Positions 1-13,800 of a DNA stretch of 64,000 bases are shown one piece after another. The notes under the pieces were generated by a model. That model worked only from the letters and a program-made list of their open reading frames with translations. It did no database searches and was not told the DNA's origin. Origin of the DNA: Paracyclopina nana (taxonomy: Eukaryota > Arthropoda > Copepoda > Cyclopoida > Cyclopettidae). The stretch is taken from contig JAGUCH010000004.1 of assembly GCA_019096065.1 (NCBI GenBank), positions 4,712,001-4,776,000 of the forward strand, read 5' to 3'. A program made the translations under genes and the position numbers. The stretch's first letter is position 1. Every line of letters starts with the position of its first letter.

Positions 1-3000
1 GCAAAGCCCTTTCAAATCTGAGGTCGCTAATCGAGGAGGGGGCAGAATATGGTGCGGGTCACCTGCTACTTTTAGCTCTACAGCTCCCTCTGTCGCACAT
101 CTATTATGCTCAGTATTTTGATATTTTCCTAGCTCAATAAAGTACAGTATATTTGCCGCCATCGCAGGAGTATCATCTCTTTTATGTATCAGGGACTTTG
201 TGTATTTCTCTTTCATCACATATCAAGGACAAGTATACATTAGTTCATCAGGTTGCTTCTCTTGATCCACAGGAGTAGCCTTGTTTTTGGATCGCATCGC
301 TGCTTCTTACCTGCAAGTAAGAAGGACACGTTTTACACTGTTTGCATTTTACAGTCTCGTGTGACAAGGCTTTTAACAAAAGAATAACTTAAGAAAGTGA
401 CTTTACTTTTCACTTTACATTGAATTTTCTGTTATATTGCTAGTTCTAGAATGGCACTGCTCCATTGTTTTAGTTTTTACTCACATTTTAAGGTTAAAAG
501 GCTTTACAAATTGCAAAGCCTCAACTAAGTCAATCAGCAGTTCAATAAAATCAAGCTCATCCCAAAGGACTATTAAAAAATGAAAATTACCACTGAAAAA
601 AATATTTTTCAACTAAATGATATTTGGATATTTTTCAAGACTATACAAAAATTAAAAATTTTTATGATGTAAATTTCTGTTTTTGTGACGCCCCTGCAGG
701 CTGGCCGGTCAAGATTTCCACTTCTAATTGATTAACCGTTCTTATTCCTAAGGCAGCGAGTGAACTACGTACATCCAGCGCTTTAGGTACCTACTACTCA
801 TACGTACCATGAAGGAGTAAAACAGCATGTTTTAAATTGACACAATATTGTCCAGTGTTTTTGAAGCAGCATCAGCAAAGAGAAAACATGGTCAAATTTG
901 TTCTTTATACCAAATTTGGTCAAAAAAAGGTATTTAAAAAACACTAACATTATGCTAATTTGACAGCATTCTAATAAGAAGGTTTTTCAGAAAGGGGACA
1001 TAACCTATCGCTATCCTAAGATTCTTAATAATCTATGCTTTATTACACATGCGTGCACGAAAGTGTAGTGGTGAAGTAATTTAGAGGCATTAGCATTTTT
1101 ATCGTTGCAGCATATGATGCTCTTGGCAGGCCATTCAAAAAGTCTCATTACGAGGACGTTTGGCAACTAAACTCAGCCTTAGCACCTTCTGAGAATAACG
1201 CAGCCAAGTATGATCTATAGCCACTACTTTGGGATTGAGTATTAGAGAAATAAATAATGGCATGCAAAAAAGAATTGAAGAAACAGTTGATGCAAATCGA
1301 GATGGTTTTGAGGAAAAAAGGCTCAAAGCTCTTTTGCACCAAACAGTTGGGATCAGGGCTTGAAAGCATAGCTTTATTGGATGTCTGAATTGCGCATTCT
1401 TTAGCCTTTGTTTTTCACACAATGCCATTCATTTCATCGCCAATATATGTATCACTCATAGCTAGATTGCGCTTGGGGGGAGGAACATCCACTTCCAACT
1501 CCTCCTTTTTATGCTTCAAATAACTTTGAAGGCATTCTTTCGGCAGCCACGATACCTACAAAGTAAATAACTTCCTGCAGAAAATCTACTAAAAATGTTG
1601 GAAATTCGATGTGGCCCTTACTGGAATTTTGACCGTGGTAATGTCAAATAGAGGCCAAGGCAATCGATATTTCCACCCATTCCTATTTCTCTTCTTCTCG
1701 GAATTGACATCATCGTGCAATACAAAGTTCTTCACCTGGTCGGAGCCCAGCTGGAAGCTCTCTAAAGTATCTAAGGCGCTGCCTCCTCCAACGTCTCTAT
1801 AATGTAAGTAACTCGAGACTCAAGTTAGCTGCATTACAACTACCCGAAGAACTTAATGACCTAGAGGATTGCCTTTGCTGCCAAGCATTAATACAATAGA
1901 TGTGCGCGTACTTAACTTGATCCTTGCAATGAGAATGGCCACACATAGTAAATGCATGAGAAAACTTCTACAGTCCTACACTCTTTTGGCAAAAATCAAA
2001 TCGAGCTCCAATATTCAGGAGATTACTCCGTGTGCTCTGAACATTAAAGGCTTAATCATCATTGCATTGGCTTCTACGTATACACTAGATAGAGTTGTAT
2101 TAATCTTAAGCAGCAATGGAGCTCCAGACGAAGCAGCTCTTTAGCTGGCGTGAGAGAAAGCTTTGAACTGAATTAAGAGTCAGCTCTATATAGGGAAGCA
2201 TCGATCACACACGCGGAGATGATCAATCAACTTACAAGCTATATCCTCCAAATACCCAAAGAGTTAGTTTTGTGGCGTTCGTCTCCAAATCCTATGCAGA
2301 GTAGCGCTGTGTCAAAAGGTCAGTTGGGCTAAAATCTACCAAAATCTAACCTTGGTTTTTATGATCTCGGAGGCGTGTCTGGTTCTCGGAACATTTAGGC
2401 CATAGCCGAAAAGCTTATCATCCTCGGTCCAATATCCTTTTCCTGATTGGCGTGGAAGTTGACAAGCCTCCAAAGGGGTTTTCTCGATTGAATCTGTAGT
2501 AATTCACATAATATAGGCTCAGAAGTAAAATGTGGCCCGACCTTAGGGTCAAAATGACCTGATGTACGTATATAATGGCATCTTAAAAGCTCAAGAGGTG
2601 AAGCTAAGAGATCACTTTCGGCGAGAAGAGCCACTTGACATATCCAAGCTTCAAAAAAGCTGAAAGGAAAGCTCAATGGGCTTTGCACAAAGAATGATCC
2701 AAAAATGGGGCATGATATACTGTACGCATAAAAGAAAGTCTAAGAAAACAAAATACAATATGTGCTGGTGACTTATTACATGACATTCTAATTCAAAGAT
2801 AAGCAAAAATAGAAAGCTTAAAAATGGTCTGTTCAAGACACTTACTCATGCTGCCACATTTTTCTATGACTTGTGCTATCCCCATTTATCATGTGGAAGG
2901 AAGTCAGAGCAACTACAAAAAAAGAACCATTTGAATTTTTATTTTTGTTTTCTAGCTGAAAGACTTGCGTTCTTTGGAGGAAAATCAGAGCTTGAACAAT

Positions 3001-3050
3001 AGTAGCAATATGAGGCAAATTTTTTTCGCAGAATGCAGTTTGAAAGCTTT
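1..3050. other. Non-coding, AT-rich sequence, no gene recognised
   Basis: I read both strands. Only short open frames without recognisable motifs or consistent splice junctions are present. The right end contains the probable poly(A) signal (plus-strand tttatt at 2938-2943) for the minus-strand kelch-like gene. No RNA gene or repeat was recognised. Confidence 0.5.
2938..2943 (-). terminator. Poly(A) signal of the kelch-like gene
   Basis: AATAAA on the minus strand, about 110 nt after the stop codon of the kelch-like gene. Confidence 0.45.
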
Positions 3051-6000
3051 CTATGCAAAATCCTCAAAGATATGCCCCGCATGATGGAGACCTTTTTTTA
3101 GCGTAATGCAAGAAACGATATTATTCCATCTACCACCAAATGCAAATCCTTGATGCATACCAGGGATTCTGTAGGTGGCAATTTCTCGATAAATCGGAGT
3201 GTAGGTATAATCTGCGCTGAGTATTGATGGCCTATCAATAAACCTAGCGGTTCCACCTCCAACCAAAATAATCTCATCTCCGCTGAATGTTGACTCGCTG
3301 AAACACAAAGAGTTAATGCGCCCCTTTTGTAAGATTACCATTGGGCTCACTTGTGTATGCTGATTGGCAAAACATGACAAGTGTGAAATATGCGATCCTG
3401 CTCCAGCATTACGGTGGCTTTCTCGTGTTTTGCGTCTTTCTTGCGTCTCTCAAGGAAAAACCTGGCCCTAGCTTCCTCGTTGACAATGTTCCCATTTGAG
3501 TCAGTGAAGTTTGCCAAATCTGCTGGGTTTATGGGATCTTGGCATTTGAGCCTGGTCACCGAACCGTTATTAACCACCTCTAAGTTGGAATCTGCAACAT
3601 ACAGTACGACTTAGAATGCAATCTTAGTAAACGCAGGCTGCAAGGATCGAGGACGCAGTTGCGCTATATGAAAGCATAAGTGCCAATATATCACTTGTTC
3701 CATTAGGCCCAAGATAAACGAGCTGGATGTCGAGGTTTCTGGGGAACTTGGCCAGCAGATGAGGATTTTGTGTCCATCCCAGCTAAGGATTGTTTGTGGT
3801 TAGCATTTTGAGCACTTTGTAGCCTCACACATCTCTTACATCGTTTCCCCGAATGTCCACTCCAATTTCGCGGCCTCCAAAAGTATGGATCCTGAAGGTC
3901 TGAAAAAGGAGGGGAAAAACGTAAAAGGTAAGTACGATGCTGCTGCTCCCAAGGGATATGGAAATTCAAGTTAATATTTGATGGCACAATGTGGTCATCT
4001 CATCACGTTTGGATGTGAAACTTTAAGTAGCACGAATAGCGTGTATGCACGCTAGCTTTAGCAATTAGTTGCGAAAAACCAACACAACACCACAATTATA
4101 AGCACGCCAAGCAAACAAGGGTTAAAAATTGATTCACTGGATTAAAAAAGAAGCCGATAAATGAGCTGCGACCTTTTTGTCCAATCGTTGAAGAACATAG
4201 CATCCTCCATAGCCCATTGGCATATCTTGCAGGCTATGTTTCTTCCAAAAGATCCGAGGGCCAAATTCCGTATGCTTCACTTGGCCTAAATAGAGATGTG
4301 GTAGTTGTTACATATTGTAGAAGAAAGCCTGGCTTACCACATAATTGCGACAACAATTACGAGTACACAAATGACAAAAACATACGAAAGCGCATGGCAA
4401 CTATTTTCATTAATGAAAAAAAGCGATTGGTGCTAGCTTTAAATAATGCTAGAAATAAAAAGGCACTTATTAAAAATGGACTCTTGCACATTTAATGAAG
4501 CATGGGATGTGATGCTCGCGCTGAGAATAATGGACAATTTGCCATAATTGGGCCGCATTGTGTGCCAAAGACCAACAATATCGCGGTGTCCTAATCAATA
4601 CATCCTTGGAGCTAGCCAAGACGAAAACAAATCTTGGCGGCCAAAAGTATTGGTTTTTCTCCTAGTATGCTATAGCATACTCACGCTCTTAACAACAGTA
4701 CTAGAATACCATTACACTTATTGCTTGTAATGGCGAAAAAAGTTAGGCTTTTGTACGTTTTTATGAGTCAACAAAGTTGAACCTTCATAATTCAACAAAA
4801 ATACAAAATTAAGGGATTAATACCTTCAATGAGGTCACCTCCTCTATCAACTGTCTGGTCAATTTGCTTGACCTGATAAGCATCAGTAAATGCAGGCCAA
4901 GGGAGTATAACAATTCTGTAGTTTTCGTTGAAACGAAATGGTTCATTATGCTTTCTCCCTTTGGAAGAAATATTGATACAAGATAAGGAGATGTAATACG
5001 AAAATTGCAGACCTGTGCCAGAGTGTCTTAACGTATTTTTTGATGAATCAGATTCCGCCTAAAACATGAGTCATTATTAAAAAGGATTATGCTAAGTCGC
5101 TATAACAGAGGTTTTCATACACTTTTTTCTTCAAAGTCGTCAAATCGCACCAGTTGCATCATTTTCGGAGTGAAGGGACCGAGCCACTAGAAGGTAAAAA
5201 GGCTGCATTTGCCTTGAAGTGCAATACATTTTCAAATTAGATGCCTACTGGGAAGGGCAATTTGCTGTAAAATTCCAGTGGAAGAATTTTGGTTGTGCCG
5301 TGAATCCAGTACCAGCAATTAGTCGAGTTCTTCGTGGCAAACTGCAAAGTACGAAAACTATACAGAAAAGGACAACAACCATCAATCAGTAGATTATTAC
5401 TCGTCCTCCTTGAATAAGTTCAATCAAGACTCCGCCACAAATGAGCACTCGACCATCTGGTAACACCACAGCTCCCACACTGGCTAAATTGAAGCAAATT
5501 TGAGTGGCTGTTCAACTTGAAATCATTTTATTCTTCAAAATGAACGGTATAGACCCCTAAAACTTATAGTATATGAAAGAATTGGCTAAATCATTGCACA
5601 ACCTATTTGGAGCCTGACTGCTTTACTAACACAAGATTCTAATCTAGATACGAAGCTTATACGAGATTTTCGGCTTTTGCTCCTTCCACATACTTCAGAG
5701 GGCAGGAAACCTCAAGCTTCAATATTTCAGTCATAATTTTGCGGCTTGCCAGTCAAGTCGTGCAAGCGAACAATTACTATGCTATAGCAGCATGCGCGTA
5801 AATGACAGCATTAATCATGAAAGCTACCAATTAATTGCTTTCCTAGTCATAAGATATCATATTTGCCACATAAAGCGTCCATCATTATAACATAATTGTT
5901 TCAACAGTTAAGATGATATGATCATGTTATACAGCCACTTATTAGCTTTTTTAGAGAATAATTAATCGGCCTTATATATACTTACAAGCTCCAACGGGCA

Positions 6001-6750
6001 TGAAAGGTAACCGAATAACAGAAGAACTTTTAAGCCTACAAAATCCATACTGTGTAAAGAACTTGACCTAAAAGTTGAAAGGTATCATTCAAAATTGCCT
6101 AAAAATCAGAAGCACTAACTCACTCACTGTATTGTCATGAGAAGGGAAAACTTTGTATTTCCTCTCAAGTTTTCCTGAGTTGATTCTTGTATAATTCATC
6201 TCACATTGGGTATTCAGGCAGTGCTTTCCTATGATTAATTCATGACTATTCCTAGTAAGTTTGACCTATATTGTTTCCAAGGACTGCATTACAAACAACA
6301 ATTTCAACTGCCATACACATCTGCTCATTTAGTGTATGGTTTCAGGAACAACTGCAATATTTACTGCTAAATTGATTCATGCTCTCTGCTTCTAATTTTT
6401 TGTTGCTCCCAATTAGTAAGGCTTGAAAAACTTGAGCAAAGGGGAGAAATTTTCATTTTTTCATGGCCTAGCCCAACAGGCTTTTCCTTCTTTGAAGCTT
6501 ACATGCTCTTTTAACGGTGACAGAAAACTAGTGATCATACTGACAACAACAAACCTCCGATCAACATGACAGCCTCATCCTCGGCATCCTCAGGAGCCAC
6601 ACTTGGAGGCCTCCAATAATTGTTGTAGTGGAACCTGTCATCACCCAAGAGACCCAACTGTTTGTAATTACTTGAGGAATAAAAGAAGCAGGCTTCCAAA
6701 ATACTCGTCAAATTGAATGAGAAAGCCAATATCAAAAAGTAAAGTTTCAT
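3051..6750 (-). CDS. Secreted kelch-like (beta-propeller) protein, multi-exon
   Basis: This is an unnamed secreted protein with degenerate kelch motifs. The start at 6750 is an ATG followed by a clear signal peptide (MKLYFLILAF, then polar residues and Cys). Exons read on the minus strand are 6541-6750, 5986-6067, 5401-5483, 5249-5341, 5121-5186, 4824-5058, about 3840-3899 (perhaps with another near 3936-3998), 3695-3782, 3351-3591 and 3051-3297. Their phases fit except around 3840-4823, where one boundary is unresolved. Kelch-style blades are suggested by VLPDGRVLICGG, RIHTFGGRE, GDEIILVGGG and QGFAFGGRW. The last exon ends at TAG 3051-3053. Kelch propellers usually bind proteins or carbohydrate; the partner here is unknown. 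A galactose-oxidase-like fold is possible, but no copper-site residues were identified. The intron at about 4000-4823 carries a plus-strand open frame, perhaps a transposon scrap. Confidence 0.55.
4150..4730 (+). pseudogene. Possible degraded transposase fragment inside an intron
   Basis: On the plus strand, opposite to the host gene, a frame starting before 4217 reads LHSPLAYLAGYVSSKRSEG and stays open to 4495. A second open piece lies at 4548-4730. The LAYLAGYV block reminds me of the C-terminal part of P-element/THAP9-type transposases, but the rest is not recognisable and no terminal repeats were found. It sits in an intron, so it is not part of the kelch-like protein. Chance open reading in AT-rich DNA is a real alternative. 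Confidence 0.2.
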
Positions 6751-7826
6751 TGCCAGACCCGGCAGTACAACTGGAAGGCAAAAACAATGAATGACAGTAA
6801 ATTCAATATCTTTTGCTTCAGTCTGTCGTTATTTGAGTTGATTGTGTTGCATTCTTGCAGGCACAGTTGGCTCACAGTTGAAAAAAGTTCCATTTGCATT
6901 ATTATCATGATAGGCATGCATGTGCAGCTGTTTGCCAGCATGTTTCTCAGGAATAAAGCTAAAATACCAGCATCATTATCTCTTGCACTGATAAATAAAT
7001 CAAACCAAATGGAGACCACTTTGCTTCAAGTGCAAGACACTCCTGAATATCTTACCATGTAAGAAAGCAATTAATGAGCTTGACAGCTAGTGCTATGCAT
7101 GCACGTTTCAGCGCAGTTTTTCATTAATTGAAATGACTGCCTACTTTACCGCACATTTCAGAGATAAAAACGGCTCAATGAACGCTGGGTTTGATGCACA
7201 AAACTGCTAAATGGACTCTATTGCAATGAACTACCAACTTCAGGAGAATACAGCAATTTGAATTCTGCAAATCTCCTCATTCCAGCTACAAATAGCGCGC
7301 CTCTTCGTCGTCCGCAGAGAAAGCCGAGGTCTGAGAACAACCTCCATAAGCAGTGTCCTCCACAGACAAAACGTAAAAGCTCACAGTTTTCTGCAGAAAG
7401 GCCTTGCACTCACACATACCTATTCGAAATATCAGGCAAAACAAAGCTACGGGCAACCAACCAATTTCTCGCACCACGAAGGTGAGCTAAAAATGTTCCT
7501 CATATTCGAGCACAGCTTTCTAAAATTCGCTATCAGAAAAATTCAATTAAAAAGTTGTACGTCCTGATGGCATTAATTAAGACAACATGTGAAGCAGAAA
7601 AAAGGACGGACTTTTGCAGTGGAAAAATACAATAACTTGGAGAGCAGAAGAGAATATATCTTGTTTGCCTCGAGCTCCCTATGCAGCTAGGATTCCAAAT
7701 GTCGACTCATAGTACTATCTTTTCCCTCATCAGCTACTGACGACAACGAAGTTATCTCGGTGTGCCTTGCAGCAGCCCTCATTTCTTGGTTTTCCCCGTC
7801 CAATCTGTCATTTGTAGCCGGCTACC
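6751..7826. other. Intergenic region between two divergent genes
   Basis: This separates the start of the minus-strand kelch-like gene from the start of the plus-strand globin, so it should hold both promoters. I see no certain TATA box and no coding segment. The stretch just before 7827 gives the globin a favourable start context (CTACCATGG). Confidence 0.4.
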
Positions 7827-10800
7827 ATGGGAAACAATGGCTCTGCTGCCAGCGATGGCAAAAAGAAAGGCAAGGAAATTATTGATGGTGATCTTTTGCA
7901 AGCTGAAATTAGCCTCTTTGCAGATACGTCCCCAACAACCTTGGCCAAAAGGCAGGACATGGATAACCGAATTGTGACAGACTTAACCACCAAAGGCCTT
8001 GTGAGTATTGCCTTTTCACTCAGAAAGAAGCTTCTTGCTGTTGTTGGAAAGAATGAGAAATTGAGACAGATTGGGACAATGTTGTGTTAGCACATTAGGC
8101 CAAGAATACTCAACAAGGAATTCTCATTTTTCTACTGCTTTAAAAATGTTTTGCAATTTGATCCTTTGAATACCGAGTTAGGTAAATAGAGATATAAAGT
8201 GATTCACTGAATTAGTATGAAAGCTAAGCAAAATTTGAAATGCCACCCTCCAGACAGGCACACATGGCAAAATAAATTAACTTGATTTATTAAACTCAAA
8301 TTGCAGGTCGTTTCATTCATGACGGCTCATAATTTCTGCAGAATTTACACAAAATTAAAGCCATCATCTTTGAATATACCAATCATGTACCTAAAAACTA
8401 CTTTAAAAAGGTGACGCATTGCCATAAGACAGACCGTAGAAGTTCAGCAGCCGTACTAATATTTAAGAGAGAAATTTGGCGCATAATTATCAAATAAGGA
8501 GACTTCTTTTTGCTCTTTTTTTGCTGAACACCGTAAAATAATGATCTTTAAATATTAAAAAGTAATTTGATTTTGGGGCGATGGGTCTATTATGACCTGT
8601 CAACTTGAGGCCACGAAGAATAATGTATCTTTACATTTGAGGCCATACCATTAACTTGCTTGACGAAGCTAACATAATCAAAATTCTATACCTTCATTCA
8701 TCCATGAACCACATAAATAAAACCACAAACTTTTACAATGATTTAATTAAATTGTCAGAATATTGCCTTTGAACGCAGCTTTACTCGTAAATTGGGAAAA
8801 TATTTCGAACGCAGATTTGTAGAAGCAACGTACTATATATAGGCATGGAAACGCAAGGTATGTAAGCTGGGATATAAAAAGTTGACTGAAAAACCATGAC
8901 GTACTTTTGAAAATAACATTAAATTTTGAAGAGCTCTTGCTTTTGCTGACACGTTAACAGATGCAATATTACTGAAGACAAAGATTAAAGTTCAAATGCA
9001 CGCAATGAGCTACTTTTCAGCTGCTCCATTGCAAGAGATATTATTAAGCAATCTGACACTGCCAAGCTTCAATTTGCAAAGTACATTGCATTCCTTACGT
9101 ACATTCCAAGTACGCTCCATATCATTGCTTTGCTTTCACTTTTTTGACATTCCAGCTTATTTTCCTTCGTTACTTGCAGGAGCTGGGAAGTTAAGTTCAT
9201 CTAGGAAAAGTACATTTGTCTCTTTGATCGTAGAATTTAAGCTAGCACTGCTTTCCAAATGCTCATAATTCGTGCACTTTCAGTCCAATATTGAAAGATA
9301 AATCATCCTCTCCTGATTTAATAGTATTTTAATTTTTCCCGTAGTTTGAAGATGACTGGAAGCTCACAGAAGTGGACAAAGAGTTGCTCCAAAAAAGTTG
9401 GCTTGTGCTCCGATCCAATCTCCAGTCATTGGGAGTAGTCACGCTTCTGAAACTCTTTGAAACTCACCCAGAAACCCTACGACCATTTATCCAAGAAGTC
9501 TATTCATTGAAAGAGCTCGAGCTCAACGAGTGGTAAGTGTGACCATGACCATGCACTTTTTTCAATTCAGCCCCACAAAGAAAGCATCGCCCACTGTTAG
9601 CTAAGTAAAACGAAATCTAGAAAGCAGTTTAACACGTTCAATTGTTGCCCAGGAGGAGTAATGTTGCTTCCCAGAGTCGAGGCATAAATCTTTGACAAAA
9701 AATGCACCAGTGAATTTTTCGCGGCCTTTCGGGCTGATAAAAGGCCACAAAAGTAATGCGAAAAACTCGAGGTGCTTTTCAATGGTGCTCGCAAGAATGA
9801 AAGGCGATTTTTAGGCCTCTCCATTCACGAAGAGTGAGCATCACTTCCCAACATTTTATTGAGGGTGGCCATAGCACAACTCACTGACTGACATGAATGA
9901 CTTCCGACACCTACCAGAAGCATTCCTTACGTAAATTGTTCTACCACTGAGCGCTATTGTCATTGAGTACCTTGTTATTAGATTACCAATACCTAGATAG
10001 AGAAAGTAGCTGAAGTAATATAGCTGTTTGCAGCTTTTTTCATGACAGCTTGAGGTCCTTGGTATCTTCAATTTTTTAGCCAACAGTTTTTCTTACATTG
10101 GGTGAGCTGAAACTCGAGGCTCATCTTAAGAAAAGTTCAAATATGATATTTCGAAGTGGAGTCAATTAGGGAGATTGTTTTGACATTTTCACATCACCTA
10201 AAAGTAAAAGAAGTCATCTAAAACAAAATTCTTACCTTCAAAGTTGAAGCAACTCCATTAAGGCTATATTGATTAGTTCAGCAAGAATTAATGTCACAGT
10301 CGTTTGATCCTTCTTCGGTAGTAGCTATTTGAGAATTCAATTAGGCCTGGTTCACGCGAAATTATTATCAAAATATATTTTGCAAATACCAGGTACGTCC
10401 AAATATTTTTTTAATTTTTTTTCTACGGAATCGGTCTTTGCCATCCTACTATGATTTCAAATTTCTCAGTTTCCCATCATTTCGCTCCGATACTTTGACA
10501 AAATATCAGATATTATAAGCAGGTGAACCATGCCTAAGACATATGGTAAATCAAAACGAGGAAAAGAGGGAAATCAGTAAAACTACAAAGAATATGTTAA
10601 GGCATCTCACGCATTGTAGGAGAAGCATATAAGCTAGTTACACAATAATGCAAGATCCAATAGAGACGTGCTTTCGAATAAAGAAGGGCACAATACTGCA
10701 GCATAAGCAAACCATGTAGTAAGCATATTGCTGTGCAACAACTTATAACAAAAAGAGAAAAAGAAAAAATTCCCGCAAGCTGCAAGACGATTTAACGCAA

Positions 10801-13800
10801 CAGCTCAACAAAATACATAGCATCAACAATGGCAAAACCGAGTAATTTTTCACTCTAAGCAACATATGTGAGCTTTTAGCTTATTTCCCAAGGAAAATGC
10901 AGGAACCTACATACACAAAGCATCATGAATACCTTACTATCATAAAACAGCCAGGCACGTATGTATGGGAATGGAGCATTTAGTACTAAGGCATTTACAG
11001 CAGTTGAAAGAAAAACCCGCATATAACGCTTGACAAGCACATAAAAATGCTCAATTCAAAAACGCCCAAAATATCTAAAGGAATGATTGAGTTTGCTTTG
11101 TAGCCTTTTCAAGCCTTAAACTATGCTCATTCACAATATCTGCTAACTTGGCCTTGACGCTCCAGCAAAAATCAATTTCATGCCGGAGTAATGACTATCA
11201 AGGCGTGAAAGGAAACTTTTTCTGACTTTACTTGCTTCCGCTCGATATACTAGCTGTGATGCATGATGTGGAAGCTTAACGTGACCTCCTGCGAGTAATC
11301 CCAGGTTTGGTTTTATGCTACTTCCCTGCAAAAAGGCTGGCTTAGGACCACTCCTATTTTTATGTGCCACAAGGCCTTGAAGTCGGCCATTAAAACCAAA
11401 AGCTTTACAAGAGAACGTTTAAGAGAGACAAGCGGGGATTTCGAATCAGCAGAATTAACCTTTTTTGCTTGAAGCCTTTTTCTAGCCCAGTGACTTAAAA
11501 TATTGCATCCTTTTTTAACCTCTTTCGAGGGGCCCTTAATCCACTACACTTGATCGGCTCAAGAAATTGGTTGCACTTACTTTCGCAGATCCGCCATAGT
11601 AGGAAAGAACTCGAATGTCTGGAAAAGTCTACCGCCCCGGAAGATAGAAAAGCACAAAAACACACCCAGAGCAAAACTTTCTTGCACTTTCTGCAGTAGA
11701 TGAGCAATGCAAGCAAAAGCTTCTTGCATGGTGAAAACAATCTACTTGGGATTTGATTAGGATCAACACAATTTTTCGAGATAAAAAGGACCTCAATATT
11801 AGGTCCGACTACTTGCTGTTGCGTAAGAAAGCCACGGTGCTTTCCTGCTGATTTAGACTTCAGAGGCTTTTCTGATAACGGCGAACACTTCACTAAATCG
11901 CCCTGAGATGTCCTCCGAAAATATAAAAGGATTTCGCCTCTCTCTTTGAAGAATCATCTTATGAAAAAGGAAACACACTTCCCTTTTGCCACCACCAGTT
12001 CATTTTTCAATACTATGTCACATAAAAAAGGGACTTTATAAGTGAAAGGAAGATCTGCTCCAAGAATGCTACGTTTGGAGAGATGTTGCCGACGATTGCC
12101 AAGAGAGCGCTAACTCAGATTGAACGATGAGTGAAAGTAATACAACTTTACTATGTGATAAACAAAACGTGACTGCGGTTTATTGAGCTGACGATGCGTT
12201 AGCTGATTTTACATAATCAGGGGCGGGAAAATTCAAATACAAAATAACTTTCTTCATTCCCCGCGTTGAGGGCTCGATTAGCCCTTAACTTCGTCGTCGT
12301 CTGGAGCCAGCAGTTGTCTTGACTCTTCTTCCCCGATCTCCATGTTCGCGTCTTCGCCATCGTCCTCCCCCAACGATTCCAACCCAAACGGATCTTGTGG
12401 GTTGGCCGGCATAGGCGGGGCAATCCGCTCGTCCTCTAGCTGAGGTGCCTGTTGCTGCTGCTGCTGCTGCTGCTGATGCGGCTGCGGTTGCGATGGTGGC
12501 AGCTGTTGAGGGGGCGGAGTTCGGTCATCCCCTTCGTAAGGTGGTGGCAAAGTTTCCGCCTTAATTTTGACTTTGACGGTAGGCGTAGGCGGGACCAAAT
12601 CCGATAGCGGAAGAGGAGGCGGCATTGGGACTCGTGATGGGGGCGGAACGTGATCAGACCGGGATTGCTGAGACTCGTATTCTCTCTTAATTCGATTCAC
12701 CGCCTCGGCAATTGCGTTGTCCATCTCGTCTTTTTTGCGTTGTTGTTCCTCTGGAGTAATCATTCCTGAGGGTGTGGACACTGATGTGGTGGATCCGGAA
12801 GTAAGTGAGGGGTCTGATCCCATTGTATATGAAGAAGAGCTACTACCTGACGAATTGGATGGCGTAGCGCTCGGTCTGTATGAGCTATTGGACCCTGTGT
12901 GTGAGGGAGAAGGCGAGGGTGAAGGCGACGGAGAAGGCGAGACCAAATCAACAGTTTGTGGGTTGTTTGTGAACCCTGGCCTCGACCTGAGGAAGACCAC
13001 GTAGTTGGCTTCCTGCTTGCGCAGCTCGCGTTTTTCGTGAAAAGTCATTTGGTACCCTTTCGGGTCATAGAAGTCTTTTATATTGATGTTAGGGTTCTCT
13101 GCAGCGATTCGAGCAATCGCTTGCGCATTGACTATCACGATTTTGTCAGACGTCAAGGTGGAAGACATCCCCGGAGCATCGATGCGAGGATCTCTAAATG
13201 TGAAAGAAATCGGAAAGTTGCGTCCAATGTCCTCCAAATCTCTCCTCGTGTTCGGAAAGTTGCGGCCCGTCTGCAAGGGAGTGTTGGCCGCCTGTTTTGG
13301 CCTCGTTTTGGCGTCGATCTTTTCGATAAGACGGCGCCGTTCATCTTTTAAGCGTGTCCATTGTGTTTTGGCGTGTGCCCTACTTTCCTGCGTGAAGGTT
13401 TTACAAAACATTTCATACGGGTCATCATTAGGATTGACTAGCCGCATATCATTTTCGAAAGCCTGGGCTAATTCCCCGTAAACATTCAAAGAGTCGCGAA
13501 ATCTGCCTTCGCTTAATAATTCGAGTCGCCTCATGTCGGCCTCGACCCATTTCAACCTATCGTTCAATATGCGTAATGGAAAGTCTTTCTTTTCCACGCT
13601 GCCACACTGTTCTTTGGCACCAAGAACTCGTTTTCTCGGGTCCATAAGTAGGCTGGCTGTCATAATGCCTTTGTTTTTAAGTTCCCTGTATATTAGGGCG
13701 AGATCGAATGGGTAGCCAGCACCGTCTTGGGATTGGTAAGCCATGTCGAGAGAGAAGTTTATCTGGTCTGTTCAGATGTGTGTGTGTGAATGTGGAGCGA

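Noticed and set aside
6787..7062. 91-codon plus-strand ORF with a hydrophobic start
   Set aside because: It sits in the promoter region of the kelch-like gene, with no splice sites or homologous features.
11495..11893. 132-codon minus-strand ORF in globin intron 2
   Set aside because: No motif, odd composition, no splice partners; best explained as chance in an intron.
13083..13481. Plus-strand ORFs opposite the third ORF of element 1 (also 12956-13351)
   Set aside because: Shadows of the coding strand; the minus-strand ORF is longer and has a protein-like layout.
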